NCBI RefSeq assembly: GCF_003344785.1
Contig: NZ_QPMK01000004.1
Coordinates: 62,001-126,000 of the forward strand
DNA: 64,000 nt
Reading direction: 5' to 3'
From: Thalassococcus profundi
GTDB taxonomy: Bacteria > Pseudomonadota > Alphaproteobacteria > Rhodobacterales > Rhodobacteraceae
Part shown: positions 43,458-52,501 of the stretch, piece by piece
Layout: each line of letters begins with the position of its first letter
Position numbering within the stretch: the first letter of the stretch is position 1
Notes under the pieces: generated by a model
Told to the model about the DNA's origin: nothing
The model's database searches: none
Seen by the model: the letters and a program-made list of their open reading frames with translations, nothing else
Translations under genes and position numbers: made by a program

Positions 43458-44801
43458 TTGGATATCGTGACACTGATCCCGCAGTTCGGCGGGCTGATCT
43501 GGACCCTGCTGGCCTTTGTCGTGGCGCTTTCGGTGATCGTCGCCGTGCACGAATACGGCCATTACATCGTGGGCCGGTGGTCGGGTATCGATGCGGACGT
43601 GTTCTCGCTCGGCTTCGGGCCGGTGCTTTTCTCGCGCGTCGACCGGCGCGGGACGAAATGGCAGTTCGCGCTGCTGCCCTTTGGCGGTTACGTCAAGTTC
43701 AAGGGCGACGACAATGCCTCGGGCGGCAAGGACGAGGCGGCGATGGCGGGCCTCAGCGAAGCGGAACGGCGCCGCACCATGAACGGCGCGCCGCTCTGGG
43801 CGCGCGCGGCAACCGTGGCGGCGGGGCCGGTCTTCAATTTCATCATGTCGATCCTGATCTTCTCGGGCATCTTCCTCGCCCGCGGCGTCGTGTCGGAACC
43901 GCTGACCGTGGGCGAGTTGCGCCCGCTGCCCAGCGTGCAGGAACTGGAGCCCGGCGACGTCATCGCGCAGATAGAGGGCCGGGCGCCGCCCGCCTTCGAC
44001 GACGGCGTGTCCTTCGATTCCTTCCTGCTGAATCTGCCCGAACAGCCGGTGCTCGACTACACGGTGCAGCGCAACGGGGCAGAGCAGGTGGTCGAGGGGC
44101 CCTATGTCTACCCGCCGCTGGCCAGCCAGATCATTCCGCTGTCCGCCGCGGATGACGCCGGCATGCGCGCCGGCGACGTGATCCAGAGCATCGACGGCGA
44201 TCCGATCTTTGCCTTCGACCAGCTCAAGCAGAAGGTCGAGTCCTCCGAAGGCGCGCCTCTGGCGCTGGAGGTCTGGCGCGATGGCGAGGTGCTGAACCTG
44301 ACGCTGGAGCCGCGCCGCACCGACGAGCCGCAGCCCGACAATTCCTTCCGCGCCGTCTACCGCATCGGCATCGCCGCGGGCATGTTCTTCGAGCCGGCCA
44401 CCGAAACGCCCGGCGTCTTCGAGGCCCTGGGCGGCGCCGTGTCGCAGACCGGCCGCATCATCGAGGGCTCGATCTCGGGCCTGTGGCACATGGTGACCGG
44501 TGCGATCAGCACCTGCAACCTGTCCGGCCCCATCGGCATTGCCGAAACCTCTGGCGCGATGGCGAGCCAGGGCACCAGCAATTTCATCTGGTTCATCGCG
44601 GTCCTGAGCACCGCCGTGGGCCTGCTGAACCTCTTTCCGGTGCCGGTGCTCGACGGCGGCCACCTGTGCTTTTTCGCCTACGAGGCGGTGTCGGGCCGTC
44701 CGCCCAGCGACCGCGCGCTCAAGGTGCTGATGTCGATCGGGCTGACGCTGGTGCTGGGCCTGATGGTCTTTGCCTTGTCCAACGACATCTTCTGCCCCTG
44801 A
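43458..44801 (+). CDS. rseP: Site-2 intramembrane zinc protease RseP
   Basis: A 447-aa membrane metalloprotease. The zinc-binding HEYGH (about 31-35) is in the first membrane helix, a PDZ region (about 115-295) includes AGMRAGDVIQSIDG, and the C-terminal PVPVLDGGHL supplies the third ligand Asp. RseP cleaves anti-sigma factors and signal-peptide remnants. The TTG at 43458 is proposed as the start, with AGAGG upstream; another TTG at 43431 would overlap dxr. No terminator was seen before the downstream small gene. Confidence 0.92.
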   Translation: MDIVTLIPQFGGLIWTLLAFVVALSVIVAVHEYGHYIVGRWSGIDADVFSLGFGPVLFSRVDRRGTKWQFALLPFGGYVKFKGDDNASGGKDEAAMAGLSEAERRRTMNGAPLWARAATVAAGPVFNFIMSILIFSGIFLARGVVSEPLTVGELRPLPSVQELEPGDVIAQIEGRAPPAFDDGVSFDSFLLNLPEQPVLDYTVQRNGAEQVVEGPYVYPPLASQIIPLSAADDAGMRAGDVIQSIDGDPIFAFDQLKQKVESSEGAPLALEVWRDGEVLNLTLEPRRTDEPQPDNSFRAVYRIGIAAGMFFEPATETPGVFEALGGAVSQTGRIIEGSISGLWHMVTGAISTCNLSGPIGIAETSGAMASQGTSNFIWFIAVLSTAVGLLNLFPVPVLDGGHLCFFAYEAVSGRPPSDRALKVLMSIGLTLVLGLMVFALSNDIFCP

Positions 44802-44842
44802 TCGCACCGCGCCGGGGCAGGGCGGCCAGCCCCGGCCCCGGC

Positions 44843-44882
44843 AAAATGCCACAATTAAGCCATAATTCGCCGTAATTTCGCC
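44843..44882. repeat. Tandem 10-11-bp AT-rich repeats upstream of the small gene and bamA
   Basis: Four imperfect units each ending in GCC: AAAATGCC, ACAATTAAGCC, ATAATTCGCC and GTAATTTCGCC. They follow in phase with roughly one helical turn each, in the 132-bp gap between rseP and the 44-aa gene. This looks like an operator or upstream promoter element. No regulator can be named. Confidence 0.5.
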
Positions 44883-44933
44883 GGATTGCTCCGCTAGCGA
44901 CAGAAGAATTCATGCTAGCCAAGGGCACCTGAC

Positions 44934-45068
44934 ATGCAGACGCTGACGAGCGGATATCGGAGCCTGAGCCTTCTGGTCAATCTGAACTGGGACCGGCTTC
45001 TCTATATCTGCACCATCATCTTTGCGCTGTTCTTCGGCGCCTTTCTCGGCTCGCTCTGGGTCGGCTGA
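44934..45068 (+). CDS. Small membrane protein (44 aa) between rseP and bamA
   Basis: The translation begins MQTLTSGYRSLSLLVNLNWD and contains one hydrophobic span (about residues 22-42, LLYICTIIFALFFGAFLGSL). The aromatic WDRLLY before the span suggests an interfacial helix. It is not a known family to me. It reads coherently as a single-span membrane protein, and lies 107 bp before bamA in an operon of envelope genes, so a role in the envelope is plausible but unproven. Confidence 0.7.
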   Translation: MQTLTSGYRSLSLLVNLNWDRLLYICTIIFALFFGAFLGSLWVG

Positions 45069-45174
45069 ACACAGCCTGAAAAAACCAGCAGGCCAAGGGC
45101 CGCGAGGCTTTTGACATCATCCTGCAATCCCGCTACTCACGTCCCACAACGGGTTGTATGGATGGGTAGGCTGC

Positions 45175-47502
45175 ATGACCGACACGACAGGTAAACGCGC
45201 GCCGCGCGGGGCAAAGCATCTGGCCACGGTCATGTCCGTCGCGCTGGTGCTTGGCACAACGGCACTTCCGCAGGGCGCCGCTGCGCAGAACTACCAGTTC
45301 AACAGCGTCACCATCGAAGGCAACCAGCGGATCGAACCGGGTGCCATCCTGACCTACGCCGGCATCGGGCGCGGGCAAACGGTCTCGGCGGCCGAACTCA
45401 ACGACGCCTACCAGCGTATCCTGGGGTCCGGGCTTTTCGAAACGGTCGAGATCGTGCCGCAGGGCAGCCAGCTGGTGATCCGGGTCAAGGAATACCCGAC
45501 GATCAACGCGATCAACTTCGAAGGCAACCGCCGCATCAACGACGAAGACCTGCAGGCCATCGTGCAGGCGCAGCCGCGCCGGGTCTACAGCCCCAGCCAG
45601 GCCGAGGCCGATGCGTCGAACATCGCCGAAGCCTATCTGCAGCAGGGCCGGGTGTCGGCGCGGGTGCAGCCCAAGATCATCCGCCGCAGCGACAACCGCG
45701 TCGACCTCGTTTACGAGATCTTCGAAGGCGCCGTGACCGAGGTCGAGCGCATCGGCTTTGTCGGCAACCAGCAGTACAACGATCGGCGCCTGCGCCGCGT
45801 GCTGGAAACCAAGCAGGCGGGCCTTTTCCGCGCGATCATCGGCAGTGACACCTTTGTCGAGGACCGAATCCAGTTCGACCGGCAGCTTTTGCAGGATTTC
45901 TACGCCTCGCGCGGATATGTCGATTTCCGCATCACCGGCGTCAATGCCGAGCTGGCCGAGGAACGCGACGGCTATTTCGTGACCTTCAACGTCGAGGAAG
46001 GCCAGCAATTCCGGGTCGGCAATGTCACCGTGACGTCGGACCTGCCCGAGGTCGATGCCGCGCTCTTTCAGTCCGAGGTGAACCTGCGCAGTGGCCGGGT
46101 CTATTCGCCCAGCCTGGTCGAGAATCAGATTGCCCGCCTCGAACGGCTGGCGATCCGCGAAGGTCTGAGTTTTGTCCGGGTCGAACCGCGGGTGAACCGC
46201 AACGACCGCGACCTGACGCTGGACGTGGAATTCCAGCTGACCCGCGGGCCGCGCATCTTCATCGAACGCATCGACATCGAGGGCAACACCACGACGCTCG
46301 ACCGGGTGATCCGCCGCCAGTTCCGGGTGGTCGAGGGCGACCCCTTCAACCCGCGCGAAATCCGCGAAAGCGCCGAGCGCATCCGCGCGCTCGGATACTT
46401 TGCCAATGCCGAGGTCGAGGCGCGCGAAGGCTCGACCCCGCAGCAGGTCATCGTCGACGTGGATGTCGAGGAACAGCCGACCGGCTCGCTGAGCTTCGGC
46501 GGCTCGTTTTCAACCAACGACGGTTTCGGCCTTGCCATCGAATTCCGCGAGAACAACTTCCTGGGCCGCGGCCAGCAGCTGACGCTGGGCTTCAATACCG
46601 GCGTCGACAACCGCCGCTATACGTTCAACTTTGTCGAGCCGGGCCTGCTGGGCCGCGACCTGGCGCTGGGGTTCAACCTCAACTACTTCGAAAGCCAGCG
46701 CGACACCGCGCAATACGAGCTTGTGACCGGCACCTTCAGCCCCTCGCTGACTTTCCCGGTTTCGGAAAACGGGCGGTTCTCGGTGCGCTACACGGCGAAT
46801 TACACCGACATCACCGACGTACGCAGCGATGCGGGCCAGATCGTCACCGCCGAAGCGGACGAAGGCGCGATCTGGGACAGCTCCATCGGCTATACCTACA
46901 GCTACGACACCCGCCGCACCGGGCTCGATCCGACCGCCGGTGTGCTGCTGGAATTCGGTCAGGACTTTGCCGGCCTCGGCGGTGATGCCTCCTTCATCAA
47001 GACCCGGGTGCGGGCCATCGCGCAAAAGCTGGTCTTCAGCGAAGAGGTGACGCTGCGCGCGACCTTCGAGGGCGGGGCGCTCAACTACAACGAAGGCAGC
47101 AGCCGGGTGACCGACCGCTTCTTCATGGGCTCTTCGGTGATGCGCGGCTTTGAATACGCCGGGATCGGCCCGCGAGAGGTGGACGAGGCCAACGATATCG
47201 ACGACGGCCTTGGCGGCAACTTCTTCGCCGTGGCCCGGTTCGAAGCCGAGTTTCCGCTGGGCCTGCCCGAGGAATACGGCATCAGCGCCGGTGTCTTCTA
47301 CGATGTCGGCACGCTCTGGGGCCTCGACAAGACCAATGCCAACGTCCTTTACGAGGATGCCAGCCTGCGCCACGTCATCGGCGTGTCGCTGTTCTGGGAC
47401 ACGGCCATCGGTCCGCTGCGGTTCAACTTCACCGATGCGCTCGTCAAGGAAGAGTTCGACCGCGAACAGCAGTTCGAGCTGACCGTCTCGACGCGCTTCT
47501 GA
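45175..47502 (+). CDS. bamA: Outer membrane protein assembly factor BamA
   Basis: A 775-aa Omp85 protein, the core of the BAM complex that inserts beta-barrel proteins into the outer membrane. A signal peptide (about 1-38, ending ...GAAAQ) precedes five POTRA domains (about 40-415, e.g. FNSVTIEGNQRIEPG and FIERIDIEGNTTTLDRVI), followed by the barrel (about 435-775), with FFMGSSVMRGFEYAGIGP and terminal ...VSTRF ending in Phe, the outer-membrane signal. ATG 45175 was chosen to give the signal peptide; an upstream in-frame start exists at 45154. It overlaps the next gene by one base (TGATG). Confidence 0.95.
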   Translation: MTDTTGKRAPRGAKHLATVMSVALVLGTTALPQGAAAQNYQFNSVTIEGNQRIEPGAILTYAGIGRGQTVSAAELNDAYQRILGSGLFETVEIVPQGSQLVIRVKEYPTINAINFEGNRRINDEDLQAIVQAQPRRVYSPSQAEADASNIAEAYLQQGRVSARVQPKIIRRSDNRVDLVYEIFEGAVTEVERIGFVGNQQYNDRRLRRVLETKQAGLFRAIIGSDTFVEDRIQFDRQLLQDFYASRGYVDFRITGVNAELAEERDGYFVTFNVEEGQQFRVGNVTVTSDLPEVDAALFQSEVNLRSGRVYSPSLVENQIARLERLAIREGLSFVRVEPRVNRNDRDLTLDVEFQLTRGPRIFIERIDIEGNTTTLDRVIRRQFRVVEGDPFNPREIRESAERIRALGYFANAEVEAREGSTPQQVIVDVDVEEQPTGSLSFGGSFSTNDGFGLAIEFRENNFLGRGQQLTLGFNTGVDNRRYTFNFVEPGLLGRDLALGFNLNYFESQRDTAQYELVTGTFSPSLTFPVSENGRFSVRYTANYTDITDVRSDAGQIVTAEADEGAIWDSSIGYTYSYDTRRTGLDPTAGVLLEFGQDFAGLGGDASFIKTRVRAIAQKLVFSEEVTLRATFEGGALNYNEGSSRVTDRFFMGSSVMRGFEYAGIGPREVDEANDIDDGLGGNFFAVARFEAEFPLGLPEEYGISAGVFYDVGTLWGLDKTNANVLYEDASLRHVIGVSLFWDTAIGPLRFNFTDALVKEEFDREQQFELTVSTRF

Positions 47503-48095
47503 TGCCAGTCCGGGCGCGCGCGACCTGCGCCGCCCTTGCGGCGGCGCTCTTGTTGGCGCTGCCGGCGCCCGGCCTACGCGCGCAGGAGGCCGAGACCCGC
47601 GCGCCGGAACCGTTCGCCGCGGGACGGGTGCAAAGCCCGATCCTGACCATCGAGAGCGACCGGCTGTTCGCCGAAAGCGCCTTTGGCCGCCGCATCGCCC
47701 GCGAGATCGAGGCCGAACGCACCGCCATCACCGAGGAAAACGACCGCATCACCGAAGAGCTGACCGCCGAAGAGCAGCGGCTCACCGACCTGCGCGGCAC
47801 GATTCCCGCGGACGAATTCCAGGCGCTTGCAGATGCCTTCGACACCAAGGTGCAGAACCTGCGCAACGAGCAGGAAGAGAAAGCTCGCGCCATCGGCACC
47901 CGCGGAGAAGAGGCCCGGCGCCGGTTCCTGAACGCCGCCCAGCCGGTGATCGGAGAGATCATGCGCGAAACCGGTGCGGCTCTGATTGTCGAGCGGCGCA
48001 TCGTCTTCATCAGCGCCGACGTGATCGACATCACCGATTCCGCGATCCAGCGGATCGACGCCAGCCTGGGCGAAGGCTCTGCGGACCAGCCCTGA
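47502..48095 (+). CDS. OmpH/Skp-family periplasmic chaperone
   Basis: A 197-aa protein with a signal peptide (about 1-27, cleaved after LRAQ). The mature part is a long coiled coil (about 65-140, rich in Glu/Arg/Ala, e.g. EENDRITEELTAEEQRLTDLRG), typical of Skp trimers that hold unfolded outer-membrane proteins. Its position directly after bamA is characteristic. It ends 60 bp before fabZ. Confidence 0.9.
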   Translation: MPVRARATCAALAAALLLALPAPGLRAQEAETRAPEPFAAGRVQSPILTIESDRLFAESAFGRRIAREIEAERTAITEENDRITEELTAEEQRLTDLRGTIPADEFQALADAFDTKVQNLRNEQEEKARAIGTRGEEARRRFLNAAQPVIGEIMRETGAALIVERRIVFISADVIDITDSAIQRIDASLGEGSADQP

Positions 48096-48155
48096 CGCGC
48101 TTGCTCCGGCGGCGCCAGATTGTTAGCAAGATGCAGCACTTGCAAAGGACTGCCC

Positions 48156-48617
48156 ATGACCGACACGCTTCAAAGCGCGGATATCCAGATGATCCAGCGC
48201 ATCCTGCCGCATCGTTACCCGTTCCTTCTGGTGGACCGGGTCGAGCAGATCGACGGCACCGCCAGCGCCATGGGCCTCAAGAACGTCACCATGAACGAGC
48301 CGCATTTCCAGGGCCATTTCCCCGGCACCCCGATCATGCCGGGCGTCACCATTGTCGAGGCGATGGCGCAGACCGCCGCAGTGATGGTGGGCGTGGCGCT
48401 CGACCTCGCGGACAAGCAGATGCTGATCTATTTCATGTCCATCGACGGCTGCAAGTTCCGCCGCAAGGTGGTGCCGGGCGACCAGCTGAAGATGCAACTG
48501 ACCACCCTGCGCGGCAAGGCCGGGGCCAAGGTCTGGAAGTTCAAGGGCGTGGCCACGGTCGAGGGCGAGATGGCCGCAGAGGCCGAATTCACGGCGATGA
48601 TGGACCTGCCGAAGTGA
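48156..48617 (+). CDS. fabZ: 3-hydroxyacyl-[acyl-carrier-protein] dehydratase FabZ
   Basis: A 153-aa hot-dog-fold enzyme of fatty-acid elongation. The catalytic pair is His54 ([11 protein letters not shown]) and Glu68 (VTIVEAMAQ). The start ATG at 48156 has AAGGA upstream; a TTG start at 48120 is not needed for the family length. Located between the chaperone gene and lpxA, as in most Gram-negative envelope clusters, since its 3-hydroxyacyl-ACP substrate is shared with LpxA. Confidence 0.96.
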   Translation: MTDTLQSADIQMIQRILPHRYPFLLVDRVEQIDGTASAMGLKNVTMNEPHFQGHFPGTPIMPGVTIVEAMAQTAAVMVGVALDLADKQMLIYFMSIDGCKFRRKVVPGDQLKMQLTTLRGKAGAKVWKFKGVATVEGEMAAEAEFTAMMDLPK

Positions 48618-48619
48618 GC

Positions 48620-49399
48620 ATGGATATTCACCCAAGCGCCGTTGTCGAGGACGGTGCCCGGATCGGCGAGGGCTGCACGATCGGCCCGTTCTGCCACATC
48701 GGGCCCGAGGTCGTGCTGGGCGCGAACGTGACGCTGAAATCCCACGTAGTGGTGACCGGCGACACGGTGATCGGCGACGACACGATGATTTTTCCCTTCG
48801 CCGTCATCGGCGAGGTGCCGCAGGACCTCAAGTTCAAGGGTGAAAAGACCCGACTCGAGATCGGACGCCGCAACCGCATCCGCGAACACGTCACCATGAA
48901 TGCCGGCACCGAGGGCGGCGGCGGCGTGACGCGCGTGGGCGACGACGGGCTTTTCATGGCGGGCTGCCACGTGGCGCACGACGCGCAGGTCGGCAACCGG
49001 GTGATCCTGGTGAACAACTCGGCGCTCGCGGGGCATTGCGTGATCGAGGACGACGTGATCGTCGGCGGCCTTTCCGGCGTGCACCAATGGGTGCGGATCG
49101 GCCGCGGCGCGATCATCGGTGCGGTCACGATGGTGACCAACGACGTGATCCCCTATGGCCTCGTGCAGGCGCCGCGCGGCGTGCTCGACGGGCTGAACCT
49201 TGTCGGGCTGAAACGCAAGGGCGTCAGCCGCGCCGACATCACCGCGCTGCGCGCCGCCTTTCAGATGCTGGCGCAGGGCGAAGGCGCCTTTGCCGACCGC
49301 GCCCGGCGGCTGGGCGACGAGACGCAGAGCGACTACGTGCGCGAAATCGTCGATTTCATCCTCGGCGAGTCGGACCGCCATTTCCTGACACCGGGGTGA
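48620..49399 (+). CDS. lpxA: UDP-N-acetylglucosamine acyltransferase LpxA
   Basis: A 259-aa left-handed beta-helix acyltransferase, the first step of lipid A synthesis. Hexapeptide repeats run from the N-terminus (VVEDGARIGEGCTIGPFCHIG...), GCHVAHDAQVG includes the catalytic His, and a helical C-terminal domain starts near LNLVGLKRKG. It begins two bases after the fabZ stop. A GTG at 48614 inside the fabZ end could also start it. Confidence 0.96.
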   Translation: MDIHPSAVVEDGARIGEGCTIGPFCHIGPEVVLGANVTLKSHVVVTGDTVIGDDTMIFPFAVIGEVPQDLKFKGEKTRLEIGRRNRIREHVTMNAGTEGGGGVTRVGDDGLFMAGCHVAHDAQVGNRVILVNNSALAGHCVIEDDVIVGGLSGVHQWVRIGRGAIIGAVTMVTNDVIPYGLVQAPRGVLDGLNLVGLKRKGVSRADITALRAAFQMLAQGEGAFADRARRLGDETQSDYVREIVDFILGESDRHFLTPG

Positions 49400-49406
49400 G
49401 AATGCG

Positions 49407-50303
49407 ATGCTGGCCCTGATCTGCGGCGAGGGCGACCTGCCGGGCGCCGTGGCCCGGGCGCAAGACAGCCCGCCCCTGGTCTGCGTGCTGTCGGGGTTCG
49501 CGCCCCGGGGGCTCGACGCCGACCTGACCTTCCGGATCGAGACTCTGGGCAGCCTGCTTGAAGACCTGCGCCACCGCGGCGTCACGCGCATCTGCCTTTG
49601 CGGCCGGATCAGGCGGCCCGAGGTCGAACTGGCGCGCATCGACGCCGCCACGCTGCCGCTGGTGGCGCGCCTGCATGCGGCGCTGCAAGAGGGCGACGAT
49701 GGCGCGCTGCGCGCGGTAATGGCGATTTTCGAAGAGGCAGGCTTTGCCATCGTGGCCGCGCACGAGGCCGCGCCGGGGCTGCTGCCGGAGTCCGGCGTGC
49801 CGACCGAATTGACACAGCTGGACAGCGCCGAGGCCGACGCCCGCGCCGGTGAGGCGGCGCTGAAAGAGATGGGCGCGGCCGACCTGGGTCAGGCCTGTGT
49901 CGTGCGCGACGGCCGGGTGGTGGCGCGCGAAGATGCGCGCGGCACCGATGCGATGCTGCGCGACGTCGCGCAGGGCGCAGGGCCGGGCGGCGGCGAGGAT
50001 GCCACCGACCCGGCGAGCTGGATGATGGACCGCGCGGGCGATCTTCTGGGGGCTGCGGCGGACTGGCTGTCGGGGCCTGCGGCGGGCCGCAGCGGTCTGC
50101 TCTACAAGGCGCCGAAGCCGGGCCAGGACCGCCGCGCCGATCTGCCGACAATCGGCCCCGCGACCGCGCGCGCTGCTGCACGGGCGGGGCTCACCGGTAT
50201 CGTGATCGAAGCCGGCGGCGTCATCGTGCTCGACCTGCCGCGGCTGGTGGGCGAATGCGACCGCGCGGGACTTTTTCTCTGGGTTAGGGAGCCGCGGGCC
50301 TGA
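49407..50303 (+). CDS. lpxI: UDP-2,3-diacylglucosamine diphosphatase LpxI
   Basis: A 298-aa protein of the LpxI family (formerly DUF1009), which makes lipid X in organisms lacking LpxH. LALICGEGDLP at the N-terminus and GVTRICLCGRIRRP are characteristic, with the C-terminal domain containing LYKAPKPGQDRRADLPTIGP and the active-site Asp region. Position between lpxA and lpxB is standard in alphaproteobacteria. Its last base is the first base of lpxB's ATG context (stop TGA overlapping ATG). Confidence 0.94.
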   Translation: MLALICGEGDLPGAVARAQDSPPLVCVLSGFAPRGLDADLTFRIETLGSLLEDLRHRGVTRICLCGRIRRPEVELARIDAATLPLVARLHAALQEGDDGALRAVMAIFEEAGFAIVAAHEAAPGLLPESGVPTELTQLDSAEADARAGEAALKEMGAADLGQACVVRDGRVVAREDARGTDAMLRDVAQGAGPGGGEDATDPASWMMDRAGDLLGAAADWLSGPAAGRSGLLYKAPKPGQDRRADLPTIGPATARAAARAGLTGIVIEAGGVIVLDLPRLVGECDRAGLFLWVREPRA

Positions 50304-51469
50304 TGCGGGTCTTCGTCACCGCAGGCGAGGCGTCGGGCGACAAGCTGGGCGCGGCGCTGATGCAGGGGCTGCGCGCGTTGCGCCCCAACGTGACCTTTGA
50401 AGGCATCGGCGGGCCGCGGATGATCGAGGAGGGGCTGCAGAGCCTGTTTCCCATGGACGAGATCTCGATCATGGGCATCTCGGAAATCCTGTCGCAGTAT
50501 TTCGCGCTCAAGGCCCGCATTCGCGAAACCGCCGAAGCGGTGATAGCGGCGAAACCCGATGTGCTGGTGACCATCGACCTGCCGGAGTTTTCGCTGCGCG
50601 TGGCCAGGCTGGTGAAGGAAAAGAGCGACATCCGCGTGGTGCATTACGTGGCGCCTACGGTCTGGGCCTGGCGTCCGGGCCGCGCGGCAAAGATGGCGCG
50701 GCACGTGGATCAGGTGCTGGCGCTCTTCCCGTTCGAACCGCCCTACATGGAAGCCGCTGGCATGCGCTGCGATTTCGTCGGCCACCCGGTGGTTACCGAT
50801 CCGCAGGCGACCGCGGCGGACGTGGCGCGGTTCCGGCTGACACAGGGCCTGGGCGAGGCGCCGATGCTGCTGGTGCTGCCGGGGTCCCGGCGGTCCGAGG
50901 TGACGCGGCTCGGGCCCGTCTTCGGCGAGGTGATCGCCCGGCTGCACGCGGCGCGGCCCGATCTGCGCTTCGTGCTGCCAGCCGCGGCACCGGTGGCGGG
51001 GTTGGTGCAGGCTCTGGTGGCGGACTGGCCGGGGCGGCCCATCGTGCTCGACCCGCGCGATCTGGGGGCCGAAGCGGCGCTGGTCAAGCGCAGCGCCTTC
51101 GCGGCCGCCGATGTGGCGCTGGCGGCATCGGGCACGGTGTCGCTGGAGCTTGCGGCGGTCGGCACGCCGATGGTCGTCGCCTATGACATGAACTGGATCA
51201 GCCGTCAGGTCATCGGGCGTATGCTGCGCATCGACACGGTGACTTTGGTGAACCTGGTGTCGGACACCCGTGTCGTGCCCGAATTCATCGGTCCCAAGTG
51301 CCGGCCCGGCCCGATTACCGACGCGGTGCTGGCGACGCTCGACGCACCGCAGGCGCAGTCCCGCGCCATGGCGCTGACGATGGACCGGCTGGGGCTGGAC
51401 GGACCGGCGCCGGGGACGCGCGCGGCGCAGGCAGTGCTGGACGGCCTCGCCGACGCGCCGCGCCCATGA
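50303..51469 (+). CDS. lpxB: Lipid-A-disaccharide synthase
   Basis: A 388-aa glycosyltransferase joining lipid X and UDP-diacyl-GlcN in lipid A synthesis. VTAGEASGDKLGAALM is the N-terminal signature, GIGGPRMIEEGLQSLF and APTVWAWRPGRAAKMARHVDQVLALFPFE are family motifs. The catalytic-domain segment SGTVSLELA is present. The stop is embedded in the start of a strong terminator hairpin, ending the long envelope operon. Confidence 0.96.
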   Translation: MRVFVTAGEASGDKLGAALMQGLRALRPNVTFEGIGGPRMIEEGLQSLFPMDEISIMGISEILSQYFALKARIRETAEAVIAAKPDVLVTIDLPEFSLRVARLVKEKSDIRVVHYVAPTVWAWRPGRAAKMARHVDQVLALFPFEPPYMEAAGMRCDFVGHPVVTDPQATAADVARFRLTQGLGEAPMLLVLPGSRRSEVTRLGPVFGEVIARLHAARPDLRFVLPAAAPVAGLVQALVADWPGRPIVLDPRDLGAEAALVKRSAFAAADVALAASGTVSLELAAVGTPMVVAYDMNWISRQVIGRMLRIDTVTLVNLVSDTRVVPEFIGPKCRPGPITDAVLATLDAPQAQSRAMALTMDRLGLDGPAPGTRAAQAVLDGLADAPRP

Positions 51470-51499
51470 AAAAGCCCGGGTGCGGCACCCGGGCTTTTC
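51468..51499. terminator. Bidirectional terminator between lpxB and ialB
   Basis: AAAAAGCCCGGGTG pairs with CACCCGGGCTTTT around a short CGG loop, giving a near-perfect 13-bp stem. T-rich tails on both strands suit the two convergent transcripts. The hairpin begins on the lpxB stop codon. Confidence 0.9.
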
Positions 51500-51520
51500 C
51501 TACTGCCTGATCTTCGGCGC

Positions 51521-52198
51521 TTATTGTTCGAGCGCGGTGATCTGGTCGTAGGCCGCGGTGAAGCCCGCCAGCGACATGTTCACCGTCACGCGCTGATCGG
51601 GCGCCTGGAACGGCGTGATCGTGACGCGGGCCACCTGGCCGCGGCGGAAGGCGTTCACCTCTGCTTCGGTAAAGCCGACGCGCGCGTAGCAGCCGATCTG
51701 GACGCAGAACGACAGGTCGTACCGCTTGGCCTGAGCGCTGTCGACCTGGATGGTCAGCTTTTCGGTCAGCAGCGTGCCCAGCGGTACGATAAAGGTCGCG
51801 CCTGCGGCCACCTGGCCGGCGCCTTCGACCTTGAAGATGCTGACTTCGGCCACGCTGTTGCCGTTGCCGTCCTGCAGCAACTGGTACATCTGGCAGGGCT
51901 CTTCGCCTTGCTCCACCCGCAGGCACTGTACGTCCCAGTCGCCTTCGGTGGATTTGACGTAGGTATCGTCCTCGTCCGCATTGCCGACCGGCTGGCCCGT
52001 ATCGAGCCCCGGTGCCGTCGCGGTGGCGGGCGCGTCGGCGGCGGGCGCTTCGGCGGCCGGAGCGTCGGTTGCCGGGGCTTCGGCTGCTGGAGCTTCTGCC
52101 GCCGGAGCTTCCGCGGCGGGGTCGGTGTCCTGCGCCTGAACGGCACCCGACATCATCAGTGCCACGAGGGCGGTCGCAAGGGTAAGGTGTTTGGTCAT
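51521..52198 (-). CDS. Invasion-associated locus B (IalB)-family secreted protein
   Basis: A 225-aa exported protein. The signal peptide is about residues 1-22 (ending VQA), followed by a low-complexity Ala/Pro/Glu/Asp linker (about 25-65, made of repeated EAPAA and DAPAA units), then the IalB domain (about 85-225) with STEGDWDVQCLRV, a conserved Cys pair region (PCQMYQLL), FIVPLG and FCVQIGCYARVGF. The family is widespread in alphaproteobacteria and binds surfaces or periplasmic partners; its role in non-pathogens is unclear. GGGAG precedes the ATG. Confidence 0.88.
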   Translation of the reverse strand: MTKHLTLATALVALMMSGAVQAQDTDPAAEAPAAEAPAAEAPATDAPAAEAPAADAPATATAPGLDTGQPVGNADEDDTYVKSTEGDWDVQCLRVEQGEEPCQMYQLLQDGNGNSVAEVSIFKVEGAGQVAAGATFIVPLGTLLTEKLTIQVDSAQAKRYDLSFCVQIGCYARVGFTEAEVNAFRRGQVARVTITPFQAPDQRVTVNMSLAGFTAAYDQITALEQ

Positions 52199-52366
52199 CT
52201 AGAAACTCCCGGACTTTCCTGTCTTGGTTCTGATCGCGGGGTAGCACGGGTGCGGGGCACTGTCAGGCGCAAAAACGCGTGGAACCGGTGTCGCGTGGTC
52301 CAGTTCAGCGGAAACCCGCACGGGATCAGTGGCAAGATCGGAGGGGTAAGCCCCTGATAAAAATAG

Positions 52367-52391
52367 AAAAGGAGCCATTGCGGCTCCTTTT
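52367..52391. other. Symmetric hairpin in the ialB/HerA divergent region
   Basis: AAAAGGAGCC (52367-52376), loop ATTGC and GGCTCCTTTT (52382-52391) form a perfect 10-bp stem with short T-runs on both strands. It may be a weak terminator or part of the ialB leader. The rest of the 462-bp region between 52199 and 52660 holds the candidate small RNA entered below and no credible protein gene. Confidence 0.6.
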
Positions 52392-52501
52392 CCCTGTCTC
52401 TCCCTGCCGGACTGGCCGACTATGTTATGTGCAGACGCTACGAAACTTCCCCCGCCCGGTCAACAGTCTTGTTGAATCGGCCTAAGCGTCTCATTCCAGA
52501 C

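Noticed and set aside
52279-52485. 68-codon plus-strand frame in the ialB/HerA gap
   Set aside because: It has no Shine-Dalgarno sequence, reads through a symmetric hairpin and shows no protein-like pattern.
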